From Sandaracinaceae bacterium (GTDB lineage Bacteria; Myxococcota_A; Polyangia; Polyangiales; Houyiibacteriaceae), in NCBI GenBank assembly GCA_020633055.1, contig JACKEJ010000004.1, forward strand, positions 124,001-188,000: a DNA stretch of 64,000 nucleotides, in the 5' to 3' direction. The notes under the pieces were generated by a model. It made no database searches. It had not been told where the DNA came from and was given only the letters and a program-made list of their open reading frames with translations. The position numbers and the translations under genes were made by a program. This document shows positions 26,849 to 35,720 of the stretch, in pieces. Each line of letters begins with the position of its first letter. Position 1 is the first letter of the stretch.

Positions 26849-28215
26849 GGTGCCTCCGTGCCAGCCACGAACCGTTCTGCGGACGCGTCCTCCGACCCCG
26901 CCGCGTCGAGCAACAGCCGCAGCCGCAGGCGTGCGCGCGCCGCGGCCTCGTCGAGGCGCCCCTGCGTGATGCGGCCCTGGGCGAGCGCCAAGTCTGCCCG
27001 CAGGACCTCGGCGCGGGTGCCGGCCCCCAGCGCCAGCCTCCGCGCGAGCTGCTGCGCGCGCGCCTCGAGCGCGGTGATCACCTCGGCGGCATGCGTGAGA
27101 CGCGCGCGCTCCGTGAGCTCCACGGCATCGATCGCCGCCTGGAACATGCCGTGCGCCTCGTGCTGCGCGCGCACCGCCTGGACCTCGGCGCGCGCCACAC
27201 GCTCTGCCGCCTCCGCGCGCCCCCTGCCGTTGCGGTCCACGAACCCGAACGTCGCTTGGAATACGCCCGCCAGCACGATGCCGCGCGGAGAGTCGCGCTC
27301 GACGTAGACACCGAGCGCGCCCACGCCGCGCGTCGCGCGTTCCACTTCGCGTGCCCGCGCCACCTCGGCCGCCACCAGCGCCTCGTGCAGCGCGAGCGTC
27401 GGGAAGCCCGCGAAGCGCGCGGGGTCACCGAGGAGCTCGTCGACCGGGGGGACGGCGACGTCGGGTGGCGCCCCCAGAGTCGCGGCGTGCAGACCTTGGT
27501 CGTGCTGCGCCGTCGCATGCAGCAGCGCGAGGGACGCCGCGCGTCGCTCGTCGTCCGCCTGCGTCACCTCGAGGCGCAGCGCACCGAGCGCTCCTGTCGC
27601 CTCCGAGACGTCGACGTCGGTCGCGAGGCGCAGCACCTGGGCACGGGAGACGACGGCGAGGTGCTGCTCGCCGAGCGCGACGCAGGCGTGGGCGACCTCG
27701 AGGCGCTGTTCGGCGGCGTGGAGCGCGAGCCAGGCGTCACCGCCCTCCAGCGCGGCCCACATCCGCTCCACGCGCTGCTCCACGTCGAGCGCACGCAGCT
27801 CGCTCGCCAACGCGGCCAGGCGAGCGGCTCCGAGTCGGCCGAGCGGGAACCCTTGCACGATGGTGGCCTGGACCTCCGGGCCCACATCTGCGCGCGGGAC
27901 TCGGCGGCGGCCCACCTGCACCTGCACCGAGGGATTGCCCGCCAGGCGATGGACGTCACCATCGGCCACGGCTCGGGCCGCGCGCACCCGGCTCGGGCCG
28001 CGCGCCTCGGGCCTCTCGAGCGCGAGCTCGAGCGCCTCGACGAACGTGAGGCGCGCGACGCCTGCGTGCGCATGCTCCGAGGGAGCACCGTGGGACGCCT
28101 GGGCCGCGGCCTGCTCTGCGACGAGCTGGGTGCTCAGCACGACGGAGAGGCCGAGGAGATGCGCGCGACGTAGGAGGGTTCGGTCCATGGGCGACAGACG
28201 TACATGGCGCGGCAT
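26845..28215 (-). CDS. TolC-family outer-membrane efflux protein
   Basis: 456 residues from ATG 28215, chosen because AGGAGG lies four bases upstream; the longer frame begins at 28233. A signal peptide covers about residues 1-38 (ending EQAAAQA). The rest is predominantly long helices with two repeats of the TolC type (LTFVEALELALE, then ALHEALVAAEVARAREVE), as in CzcC/CusC. It forms the outer-membrane exit duct for the RND pump. It is the first gene of the operon, and its start lies 20 bases from a perfect palindrome that probably controls transcription. The N-terminal mature segment is His-rich (SHGAPSEHAHAG), a hint of metal contact. Confidence 0.88.
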   Translation of the reverse strand: MPRHVRLSPMDRTLLRRAHLLGLSVVLSTQLVAEQAAAQASHGAPSEHAHAGVARLTFVEALELALERPEARGPSRVRAARAVADGDVHRLAGNPSVQVQVGRRRVPRADVGPEVQATIVQGFPLGRLGAARLAALASELRALDVEQRVERMWAALEGGDAWLALHAAEQRLEVAHACVALGEQHLAVVSRAQVLRLATDVDVSEATGALGALRLEVTQADDERRAASLALLHATAQHDQGLHAATLGAPPDVAVPPVDELLGDPARFAGFPTLALHEALVAAEVARAREVERATRGVGALGVYVERDSPRGIVLAGVFQATFGFVDRNGRGRAEAAERVARAEVQAVRAQHEAHGMFQAAIDAVELTERARLTHAAEVITALEARAQQLARRLALGAGTRAEVLRADLALAQGRITQGRLDEAAARARLRLRLLLDAAGSEDASAERFVAGTEAP

Positions 28216-28223
28216 GACGCCTC

Positions 28224-28250
28224 CTGAGATCACCCTGAGAGAACTCTCAG
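28224..28250 (-). promoter_or_regulatory. probable response-regulator operator of the efflux operon
   Basis: CTGAGAT at 28224 and CTGAGAG at 28235 are direct repeats one helical turn (11 bp) apart, and the second forms a perfect 7-2-7 palindrome with CTCTCAG ending at 28250. OmpR-family regulators usually bind such direct repeats. The site overlaps the Shine-Dalgarno flank of the TolC-like gene and lies 30 bases from the divergent crotonase start (28281). Confidence 0.5.
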
Positions 28251-28280
28251 CGTCGCCGAGCGGTCCGCTACACTGCCGCG

Positions 28281-29045
28281 ATGAGCGTTCACTACGAGCT
28301 GCGCGACACCGTCGCGCTCATCACCCTGGATCGCCCCGGGGTGCGCAATGCGGTCGACAGCCTGACGGCCGGCGCGCTGCACGACGCCTTTCTGCGCTTC
28401 GACGCCGACGAAGCCGCGCACGTCGCCGTGTTCACGGGCAGCGGCGGGACCTTCTGCGCCGGAGCCGACCTGAAGGCGCTCGCAGGCGGGGATACACGCG
28501 ACCTCGCGCCCGAGGCCCGCGGGCCGATGGGTCCGACACGCATGGAGCTCGACAAGCCCGTCATCGCGGCCATCGAGGGACATGCCGTGGCGGGCGGCCT
28601 CGAGCTGGCGCTGTGGTGTGACCTACGTGTCGTGGCGGACGACGCCGTGATGGGCGTCTTCTGCCGTCGCTTCGGGGTACCGCTGATCGACCTCGGGACC
28701 GTGCGGCTGCCGCGCCTGGTCGGGCACGGACGCGCCATGGACCTGATCCTCACGGGCCGCCCCGTCGCTGCAGACGAAGCGCTGCGCATCGGCCTGTGCG
28801 ACCGCGTGGTCGCGAAGGGGCACGCGCTCGAGGCGGCGTTGGCGCTCGCGCGGCAGATCGCGGCCTTCCCGCAACGCTGTCTGCGCGGCGACCGACGCGC
28901 GGCCATCGACCAGTGGTCGCTCGACTGGGACGCCGCCATGCGCCGCGAGCTCGAGCTGGGCCAGAGAACACTCGCGTCGGGTGAGACCCTCGCGGGTGCC
29001 TCCGCCTTCGCGGGGGGCCAGGGCCGTCACGGCGAGTTCTCGTGA
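28281..29045 (+). CDS. crotonase / enoyl-CoA hydratase family protein
   Basis: 254 residues. The crotonase fold motifs are present: GSGGTFCAGADLKAL (about 53-67) forms the first oxyanion site and HAVAGGLELALWCDLRV (101-117) the second. The first catalytic Glu is present (E108), but the second, normally in a PE motif, is Leu (L135 in RFGVPLIDLGTVRLP). This RFGVPLIDxGTVRLP variant defines a recognised crotonase subgroup whose substrate is unclear, so simple hydratase activity should not be assumed. It overlaps the thioredoxin-like gene (GTGA). It is divergent from the metal-efflux operon, with the operator in between. Confidence 0.88.
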   Translation: MSVHYELRDTVALITLDRPGVRNAVDSLTAGALHDAFLRFDADEAAHVAVFTGSGGTFCAGADLKALAGGDTRDLAPEARGPMGPTRMELDKPVIAAIEGHAVAGGLELALWCDLRVVADDAVMGVFCRRFGVPLIDLGTVRLPRLVGHGRAMDLILTGRPVAADEALRIGLCDRVVAKGHALEAALALARQIAAFPQRCLRGDRRAAIDQWSLDWDAAMRRELELGQRTLASGETLAGASAFAGGQGRHGEFS

Positions 29046-29374
29046 TCCCCGTCCACCACGCCACCCCGGAGACGTTCGACACGCTGGTGCTCGAACCACG
29101 CGACACCCTTGTGATCGTCTACTTCTGGGGCCCGGACTGCCCGAACTGCGAGTTCTTCGCGTCGCGCCTTCCCCATCTGCTCGAGCTCCTCGGGGAAGTC
29201 CCCGCGCGGCTGGTCAAGGTGAACGCCTACGAGCACGACGCGCTCGCCACGCGCTTCGCGCTGTTCGGCATCCCGCAGTTCTTCCTGTATCGCAACGGAG
29301 CACGCCTCGGCAAGATGAGCGAGTTCCGCGGCGACGCGTTCTTCGTGCAGGTGGTCCGCGACCACCTCGCGTGA
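29042..29374 (+). CDS. thioredoxin-family protein
   Basis: 110 residues, the size of a single thioredoxin domain without signal peptide. The active site is C33-P-N-C36 in YFWGPDCPNCEFF, and the cis-Pro loop is FGIPQFFLYRNG (about residue 76). CPNC is not the CGPC of classic thioredoxin and occurs in thioredoxin-like proteins of uncertain redox partner. GTG start overlaps the crotonase stop, so the two are co-translated. Confidence 0.88.
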   Translation: MIPVHHATPETFDTLVLEPRDTLVIVYFWGPDCPNCEFFASRLPHLLELLGEVPARLVKVNAYEHDALATRFALFGIPQFFLYRNGARLGKMSEFRGDAFFVQVVRDHLA

Positions 29375-29583
29375 CCTCACACGCGCGGGACCTCACACGC
29401 CACGGTCGACGCGCCCTGTCGAGCGTGGCTTGGACGGTCCCGTCACGCGCAGACGCGACCGGCGTGGAGCCGGATCCAGATGAACGGACAACACCGGAAG
29501 ACGCTGGGTCATGGCGCCGGGGCGGGGCGGGGTGCCAGGGTGATTCCCATGTGCAGCGCTGCTCCCGCACCAACAGGTTGACC

Positions 29584-30180
29584 GTGGACGCTCCCGGTAC
29601 GAGTCTCCGCGTGGCAGCGCTAGCGAAGGGAGCTGGGTTCAACGCGTGCGCGCAGTTCATGAAGGCCCGCGTCGGTGACGCGCGCTACGCCGCCATGATC
29701 GCGCGCGCCCCCGTGTCGGCGCGCGACGTCCTCGAGAACGCCATGTCGGCGTCGTGGTACCCGATCGCCGCGTTGGACACGCTCTTGAACCTCTACTCCC
29801 GAGAGCGAGGCTTCCGCGGCACGATGGACGCTCGAGACGAGTTCGAGGCGCTGGGGCGGTACGTGGCCGAAGACAACCTCACCGGCATCTACCGCGCGCT
29901 GCTCCGGGTCCTCTCGGCGCACGGCGCCGTGCCGATGATGCCTCGCATGTGGTCGCAGTACTTCAAGGAGCAGCGCTGCCAGCTGGAATGGGACCGCACG
30001 CGCACCGAAGCCCGGCTCACGGTGGCCGGTTTGCCCATCGCGCACCTGGGTGCGGTGGCCGCGGGGTGGCAACAGGCGGCGCTGCGCCTCTCGACCCACC
30101 CGGGCGCTACGGTCGTCGAAGAGCGCTATGCCCGCGGGCAGATGACCTCGGACCCCATGGTGTTCCGCATCGTCTGGTAG
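29584..30180 (+). CDS. DUF2378 (TIGR02265)-like protein
   Basis: About 198 residues from GTG 29584; TTG 29578 or GTG 29551 are alternatives and the frame is open further upstream. The sequence resembles the DUF2378/TIGR02265 family of roughly 180-200-residue proteins largely restricted to Myxococcales: a conserved Tyr-Pro pair (ASWYPIAALDTLLNLY), an alignment over FEALGRYVAEDN and LLRVLSAHGAVPMMPRMWSQYF. No function is known for the family. It is preceded by a ~200-base gap after the thioredoxin-like gene in which I see no other gene or clear promoter. Confidence 0.65.
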   Translation: MDAPGTSLRVAALAKGAGFNACAQFMKARVGDARYAAMIARAPVSARDVLENAMSASWYPIAALDTLLNLYSRERGFRGTMDARDEFEALGRYVAEDNLTGIYRALLRVLSAHGAVPMMPRMWSQYFKEQRCQLEWDRTRTEARLTVAGLPIAHLGAVAAGWQQAALRLSTHPGATVVEERYARGQMTSDPMVFRIVW

Positions 30181-30228
30181 AGAGCGACGCCCGCGTGCGT
30201 CGTCGCCCACGGCCGGTATAGGAAGGAC

Positions 30229-31197
30229 ATGTCCGACCGCCGCCGCTCTGCCGCCCCGCTCGCCCTCCTCTGGCTGGTCTCCTCGTCGCTGGGTGGCTGC
30301 GACCCTGCGCCACGCGCCGAGCAGACGAACGCTGGCGCGACACCCGCCGCCCCCCCCCTGCGACCCACACCCGAGCCAGCGACCGCGGACGAGGTCGGAC
30401 CACGCCCTGCCGCCTGGGTCGAGGCGCGCGTGGACGAGGCTCGGGCGCGCATGCAGGCCGACCCGGCGGGTGCCCTCGTGTGGGCGACCATCGAAGCGCA
30501 CGGCGGTCTCGCGACGTGGCTCGCGCGTAGCACCGTGTCGTTCGAGTTCGACTACAAGCCGCTGGCCCAGCCCGAGCGCCGCATGCACACACGCAACCAG
30601 GTGGACCACTGGAGCGCGCACGCCCGTCAGACCGAGCTCGACGGGGGGGCCGGCGCCGAGGCCACGCTCGGGTGGGACGGTCGGCGCGCCTGGATCACCC
30701 CTGAAGCCGACGCGTTCCCCAGCAGCGCGCGCTTCTGGTCGCTGACGCCCTACTACTTCGTCGGCATGCCCTTCGTCGCCGCGGACCCGGGCACGCGCTA
30801 CGAGCGGCTGACCGACGCCTCGCTCGACGGAACGGTCTACCAGCTGGTCAAGCTCACCTACGGCGAAGGCGTGGGCGACGCGCCCGACGACTACTACATC
30901 CTCTACTTGCACCCGGAGACGCACCACCTCGCAGCCCTCCGCTACGTGGTCAGCTTCCCCGGCTTCTTCCCCGAGGGCGGTCACACCCCCGAGAAGCTCA
31001 TGCGGTACACGGACCCCACCGAGGTGGACGGTCTGCGCTTCGCGCAGCGCCTGGACACCTCCAGCTGGGATCTCGAGGCCGGCATGCCCGGCGAGATCGT
31101 GACCGAGATCTACGTGTCCGACATTGCGCTGGGACAGAAGTGGCCGGCGGCCCTCTTTGCGCCCCCGGAGGGCGCCGTCGTCACTGAAGACTTGTGA
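30229..31197 (+). CDS. predicted lipoprotein of LolA/DUF6503-like type
   Basis: 322 residues. Signal peptide with lipobox (VSSSLGGC, Cys24), then a Pro/Thr linker (about 25-60). The folded part (from about 75: GALVWATIEAHGGLATWLARSTVSFEFDY, LGWDGRRAWI, YQLVKLTYGEG, YYILYLHPETHHLAALRYV) has the repeated antiparallel strand pattern of LolA-like lipid-binding barrels and resembles DUF6503 proteins. The role would be periplasmic or surface binding of a lipid or other hydrophobic ligand; that is inference from the fold. Confidence 0.65.
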   Translation: MSDRRRSAAPLALLWLVSSSLGGCDPAPRAEQTNAGATPAAPPLRPTPEPATADEVGPRPAAWVEARVDEARARMQADPAGALVWATIEAHGGLATWLARSTVSFEFDYKPLAQPERRMHTRNQVDHWSAHARQTELDGGAGAEATLGWDGRRAWITPEADAFPSSARFWSLTPYYFVGMPFVAADPGTRYERLTDASLDGTVYQLVKLTYGEGVGDAPDDYYILYLHPETHHLAALRYVVSFPGFFPEGGHTPEKLMRYTDPTEVDGLRFAQRLDTSSWDLEAGMPGEIVTEIYVSDIALGQKWPAALFAPPEGAVVTEDL

Positions 31198-31278
31198 GCG
31201 GACTGAACCTGCTCTTTCCGTGATCCACGGGTGGCGCTTGCTGGTAGCTTGTCGCGCAACTTCACGGGGGTTTCGGTC

Positions 31279-33726
31279 ATGAACGTCGACTTCAACGAGC
31301 AGGACACGCGCATCAACATCGAGGGCGCGACCAAGGCCATGCAGGTCAGCGACCTGAGCACGGCGCTCTTCCACGCAAGCTCCGTCCTCTCGGTCGAACC
31401 CGAGAACGCGGCCATGCGCGCGGTGCTCGACCAGATCGTGCAGCGCGTAGGGGCCGAGGCGCTGACGCTGGTGCGCACCAACCAGGCCAAGTTCGACTAC
31501 ATCACGGTCGCGACGCGCGCGTACGTGCAGGCCAAGCTGGGCAACGCCACGGAGGCCTTCCGCGAGCTCTGCTATGTCGTGAACCTGCGCCCCGACGTGC
31601 CCTTCTTCGTGTGGGGCGCCGAGTGGGCCGCCGAGGGCAAGCTCAGCGGCATGAGCGCGGAGGACACCGTCAAGCTGGTGGTCATCCCCACGCTGCGCTG
31701 GCTGTCCGAGTGCCCGGCGCCCATCGCCGACGATGACTACCGCAAGCCGAACGTGTTGGCGGCCGTGCGCGTGATGACCATCCTGCGCCAGATCCACCCG
31801 CAGGAGCCGATGGTCCTCATGGCCGGCTCGTCCGCGCTGCGCCGCGCGGGAGACTTCGTGCCTGCCATTCAGCTGGCCGAGCAGTGCCACCAGCTCGACA
31901 AGAAGTGGAGCACCGCCATCATGGTGGCCACGGCGCACCGCGACGCCGGCGGCATCGACCGCGCGGTGGAGTGGTACCGCTACTCGCTCTCGCTGGAGGG
32001 CGCCGACCCCATCTCCACGCAGCTGGACATCGGCGACACGCTGCTCAACGCCGAGCGCTGGGACGACGCCATCGCCGCCTATCGCGAAGTCCTGCAGCAG
32101 AACCCGAAGCACCGGCACGCCGAGTCGTCCATCACCTACGCCGAGTTCAAGAAGACCAAGAACCCCGAGCTCAAGTTCGCGCTCTACGACCAGGCCGAGC
32201 ACTCGGGCCGCGCCTGGCAGCTGCTGTGCGACATGGAGCCGCAGCGCGACTACATCCACTTCCTGCCCGGCCCCGGAGACGCCAGCGCCAACGCGCTGCG
32301 CAACGTTGTGCGCGACCTGACGCAGCACCCAGAGCGCGCCCAAGGCGGCAGCTTGACGATGAACGTCACGCACCCGGAGTCGCCCAGCGTGCTCCTGGCC
32401 TTCGAGCGCTGGGCCGCGGACAAGCAGTATCGCATCGGGGTCAAGCTGGCCTACCAGAAGTCCGTCTCGCCCGACCCGCGGAGTCCGCGCGGCCAGGTGG
32501 CGTTTTCCCTCTGGCGCTTCGACGCCGAGCGCGGCTACCCGAACGTCCCCGCGCCCGATCCGCGCGTGGTCGATGCCGTGGCGTCCATCGCGCGCGAGAC
32601 CTTCCTGCTCGAGCGCTGGGACGCGGAGGCCAAGGCGCTCGGCCCTCAGATGGGCGTGGCCTGGCTTGAGCAGTTGCTCTCGCTGATGGTGCACCCGGCC
32701 CCCATCCCCGAGGGCATGGACCCGTTCACGTGGGTGCTGCGCCTGCAGATCGCCACGGCGCTGGTGATCGCGCGCACGGACGGCAGCTGGAGCGACGGGG
32801 GGGGGCGCAAGTTCGCGCTGTTCAACGTGGCGCGCGGTCCGGTGGACTGGACCTCCCTCGCCGCCATCGTCGTGCTTGCCTGGATCGCGCAGCAGGAGCC
32901 TGCCACGCGCCCCGACATCGAGGCGCTCTTCACCGAGCTGCGCGCCAGCATCCCGCGTGAGGGCTTCACCACCTACGAGCGCCCGCTCGCGCTGGCGTGG
33001 CTCAACATGGGCGGGCACGACGAGGCCAAGCTCAAGTCCTTCTCCGACTGGCTCTACGACTACGACGACCGGCACAGCGAGAAGCAGCAGGAGGAGACGC
33101 ACGAGGGGCTCACCATCGCCCAGTACGCGGAGCTGTCCGCGCGCCGCGACGCCATCACCACCAAGCACGCGCACCACGCGGGCGGGCGCATGGCGTTCGT
33201 GGGCAACGCGCTCGGCAACGAGCAGTGGCGCGAGCTGGAGAAGCTGTGCCGCGAGTACGGCCTCCCCGCGAACAACGCGGCCGCCAGCGGGCGCATCGAG
33301 GGCTGGGAGACGCGCCTGCGCAACGACAAGCGCCTGCGCGCGTTCTTCGAGCAGCAGGTGAACCTGACCAAGCTCAAGCTGGAAGGCATCGACCCGAACA
33401 GCCACGAGGGGCGCATCGCGGAGCAGATCCGTGGCGGACACTTCGACGTCGAGGGCGCGCGCGTCAACGCGCAGGCCGTGGCGCAGGCGGCCGCAGCGGG
33501 CGAGGACATGGGCGACCCGGACCCCGTGGTGTTCCCCGGGCAGCCCGTCGCGAAGCTGTCGGACTACGTGAAGATGATGAAGCACATGCAGACCGGCGAC
33601 ATGAACGGCGCGCTGAAGATGTACGGCCTGAACATGGCCAGCTACGGCGGCGTGGCGCAGGCCTGGGGCGTGAAGCTGGCGTCCGACCCCGTCCTGACCG
33701 CCAAGTTCAGCAAGATGATGGCGTAA
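31279..33726 (+). CDS. large TPR-type protein of unknown function
   Basis: 815 residues from ATG 31279; no signal peptide and no membrane segment, so cytoplasmic. The N-terminal third is helical with TPR-like repeats (QVSDLSTALFHASSVLSVEPEN at about 22-43, MAGSSALRRAGDFVPAIQLAEQ, IDIGDTLLNAERWDDAIAAYRE at about 255). The middle (about 340-620) has no motif I can name; the C-terminal region has GGRMAFVGNALGNEQWRELE and ends in Met-rich helices (MMKHMQTGDMNGALKMYG). Probably a scaffold. It is the longest plus-strand gene in this stretch and stands alone, followed by the repeat region. Confidence 0.7.
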   Translation: MNVDFNEQDTRINIEGATKAMQVSDLSTALFHASSVLSVEPENAAMRAVLDQIVQRVGAEALTLVRTNQAKFDYITVATRAYVQAKLGNATEAFRELCYVVNLRPDVPFFVWGAEWAAEGKLSGMSAEDTVKLVVIPTLRWLSECPAPIADDDYRKPNVLAAVRVMTILRQIHPQEPMVLMAGSSALRRAGDFVPAIQLAEQCHQLDKKWSTAIMVATAHRDAGGIDRAVEWYRYSLSLEGADPISTQLDIGDTLLNAERWDDAIAAYREVLQQNPKHRHAESSITYAEFKKTKNPELKFALYDQAEHSGRAWQLLCDMEPQRDYIHFLPGPGDASANALRNVVRDLTQHPERAQGGSLTMNVTHPESPSVLLAFERWAADKQYRIGVKLAYQKSVSPDPRSPRGQVAFSLWRFDAERGYPNVPAPDPRVVDAVASIARETFLLERWDAEAKALGPQMGVAWLEQLLSLMVHPAPIPEGMDPFTWVLRLQIATALVIARTDGSWSDGGGRKFALFNVARGPVDWTSLAAIVVLAWIAQQEPATRPDIEALFTELRASIPREGFTTYERPLALAWLNMGGHDEAKLKSFSDWLYDYDDRHSEKQQEETHEGLTIAQYAELSARRDAITTKHAHHAGGRMAFVGNALGNEQWRELEKLCREYGLPANNAAASGRIEGWETRLRNDKRLRAFFEQQVNLTKLKLEGIDPNSHEGRIAEQIRGGHFDVEGARVNAQAVAQAAAAGEDMGDPDPVVFPGQPVAKLSDYVKMMKHMQTGDMNGALKMYGLNMASYGGVAQAWGVKLASDPVLTAKFSKMMA

Positions 33727-33843
33727 GGCCCGCGGCCTGCCGGGTCACTCTCGCGCCACGAGCGAAGCACCACTTACTCGAGGCGGTCCCTGCTTTTTTC
33801 CGGCCCTCGACCGTCCGCCCCTCGCGGTCGTCGCGACCGTCCC

Positions 33844-34152
33844 TCGTGTTCGTGTTCGTGTTCGTGCGCGTGCGCGTGCGCGTGCGCGTGCGCGTGCTCG
33901 TGCGTGTGCTCGTGCTCATGCGCGTGCGCGTACTCGCCTGAAGCCCGCCGAGTACGGCATCTGCCCTACGTCGCCGCGAGCTCACGACAGCCACCGGAAG
34001 CACCTCCACGCGTACGCGTACGCGCACGAAGACGAAGACGAGAACGAGAACGAACACGAGGACGAACACGACCACACTCACGAGGACGCGCACGCGCACG
34101 CGCACGGCGACAATGACGAGGACGAGGGCGACGATGCGCACGAACACGAACA
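33844..34152. repeat. mirrored hexanucleotide-repeat region
   Basis: Two tracts of hexamer-like repeats face each other. The left tract (33844-33936) repeats CGTGTT and CGTGCG units on the plus strand; the right tract (34009-34152) has CGAACA, CGCACG, CGAAGA and CGAGGA units, i.e. the complementary purine-rich sense. A ~70-base non-repetitive spacer separates them. The two tracts could pair as a long imperfect stem. Open frames through it give only Arg-Thr or Val-Arg repeats and are not credible genes. It fills the gap between the TPR gene (ends 33726) and mutM (34195). Confidence 0.75.
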
Positions 34153-34194
34153 GGGGCTCCCGGGGCTCGTGAGTTGTGCTCTAGTCTCGCGACC

Positions 34195-35058
34195 ATGCCG
34201 GAGCTCCCCGAAGTCGAGACCGTCGCGCGGCTGATCAGGCCGCGCGTCTTGGGCCGCACCATCACCTCCTCCCAGGCTTCATGGGTGCGCTCGCTCGGGG
34301 GCCCCACGGCCGCGACGTTCGAGCGCCTGGTGCGAGGGGCCACCGTCACCCACGTAGGACGCCGGGCCAAGTACATCGTGCTGACGCTGCGACGGGGCGG
34401 CACGGGCGATGCGGGGGCAGACGCGGGCGCGCTGCTGGTGCACCTGCGCATGACCGGGCGGCTGCACGTCGAGCCCAGCGCGGCGCCCCTCGGCCCCTAC
34501 ACCCGCGTCGCGCTCGGGCTCGACGACGGGCACACGCTGCGCTTCGACGACGTGCGCAAGTTCGGGCGCTTCACGCACGTGGCGGACCCGCTCGCCACGC
34601 TCGCGCACCTGGGTCCGGAGCCGCTCGAGCCAGCCTTCACGGGTGCGTGGCTGCACGCGGCGCTGCGCGCCCGACGGCGAGCGCTGAAGCCCCTGCTGCT
34701 GGACCAAGAGTTCGTGGCGGGGCTCGGCAACATCTACGTCGACGAGGCGCTGCACGAGGCGCAGCTGCACCCGCTGCAGTCCTCGGAGCGCGTGACCAAG
34801 CCGCAGGCTGCGCGGCTCGCGGAGGCCATCCGCGCCATCCTCGACGAAGCCATCGCGCGCGAGGGGTCCAGCTTCGACACGTTCTACCGCACGCCCGAGG
34901 GACAGCCCGGCAGCTACCAGCACCAGTTCCGCGTGTACGGCCGCGACGGGAAGCCCTGCCGGCGCTGCGAAGCCACCGTGCAGAAGCTGGTGGTGGGGCA
35001 GCGCGGGACGCACGTGTGCCCCCGCTGCCAACGCGCGCCCCGAGGACCGAGACCATGA
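34195..35058 (+). CDS. mutM: formamidopyrimidine-DNA glycosylase
   Basis: 287 residues from ATG 34195, which gives the canonical MPELPEVETV start with catalytic P2 and E3. K59 (RRAKYIVL) is the conserved Lys, and the H2TH region has GLGNIYVDEALHEAQLHPL. The C-terminal zinc finger has all four Cys (PCRRC and VCPRC). The enzyme excises 8-oxoguanine and other oxidised purines. An open frame starts seven codons earlier but cannot be right, because P2 must follow the initiator Met. It overlaps the downstream membrane protein by ATGA. Confidence 0.95.
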   Translation: MPELPEVETVARLIRPRVLGRTITSSQASWVRSLGGPTAATFERLVRGATVTHVGRRAKYIVLTLRRGGTGDAGADAGALLVHLRMTGRLHVEPSAAPLGPYTRVALGLDDGHTLRFDDVRKFGRFTHVADPLATLAHLGPEPLEPAFTGAWLHAALRARRRALKPLLLDQEFVAGLGNIYVDEALHEAQLHPLQSSERVTKPQAARLAEAIRAILDEAIAREGSSFDTFYRTPEGQPGSYQHQFRVYGRDGKPCRRCEATVQKLVVGQRGTHVCPRCQRAPRGPRP

Positions 35059-35720
35059 GCGAGTCCAGCGAGTCCCCTCCCGCCCGGGCTTCCTGGCTGC
35101 GGACCGCCGTGTGGCTCGGGTTCCTCCTCCTCGTGCCCGCGACGCTGTGGTTCAGCGGCGCGCTCGACTACCTGCGCGACACGGAGCGTGTGCGCGCCGA
35201 CGTGAGCACTCTCGGCCCGCTCGCGCCGTTCGCGTGGGTCCTGCTGCACGCCACGCTCGAGGGCTTCGGTGTGCCCGCGACGTTCATCGTCATCGCCGCC
35301 ATGGTGCTGTTCAGCAAGCCCGTCGCGTTGCTGGTGTGCGTGCTGGGGAGCGCCGGCGGGATGGCGGTGGGCTTCTACCTCGCGCGCTCCATCGCGCGCG
35401 AGTGGGTCGCGGCACGCCTGCCGCCCCGCTTCCGTGCCTGGGAAGCCCACGTCAGCGAGAACGCGTTCTTGGTCTCGCTCGGCATGCGCTCCGTGCTCTT
35501 CCTGGCGCCGGGTCCGGCATACGTCATGGGCCTCTCGCGTGCGCGCTTTCTGCCTTGTTTGCTGGGCGCTGCGCTGGGCTGCGTACCGGGCTTGTGGCTG
35601 ATGGTCTACTGGGGTGGCGAAGCGGCGACGCTCATGACGCGTATCCCGATCTGGGCGTGGCTCGTACTGGGCGCCTTCGTGGTCGGCGGTCTGGTGTGGC
35701 GCCGCGTCCGTCGAAAATAA
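35055..35720 (+). CDS. TVP38/TMEM64-family membrane protein
   Basis: 221 residues with about five hydrophobic segments. Conserved family features: GVPATFIVIAAMVLFSKPVALLVCVLGSAGGMAVGFYLARSI-type core (about 75-120), then SENAFLVSLGMRSVLFLAPGPAYVMGLSR. The family (SNARE-associated/DedA superfamily) is proposed to move or scramble lipids. Translational coupling with mutM (ATGA) is only positional. It is followed by the AT-rich control region of the GH3 operon. Confidence 0.82.
   Translation: MSESSESPPARASWLRTAVWLGFLLLVPATLWFSGALDYLRDTERVRADVSTLGPLAPFAWVLLHATLEGFGVPATFIVIAAMVLFSKPVALLVCVLGSAGGMAVGFYLARSIAREWVAARLPPRFRAWEAHVSENAFLVSLGMRSVLFLAPGPAYVMGLSRARFLPCLLGAALGCVPGLWLMVYWGGEAATLMTRIPIWAWLVLGAFVVGGLVWRRVRRK

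Noticed and set aside
29620..33585. 1321-codon open frame on the minus strand opposite the TPR gene
   Set aside because: It is antisense to a clear coding frame; GC-rich third positions create such long shadows. Its composition (Val, Arg, His, Gln) has no recognisable domain.
33707..34147. Open frame with Val-Arg and Arg-Thr repeats through the hexamer tracts
   Set aside because: It arises from translating the DNA repeats and has no start signal or domain.
33844..34152. CRISPR array
   Set aside because: Units are only six bases and contiguous, without spacers, and no cas genes are in the window.
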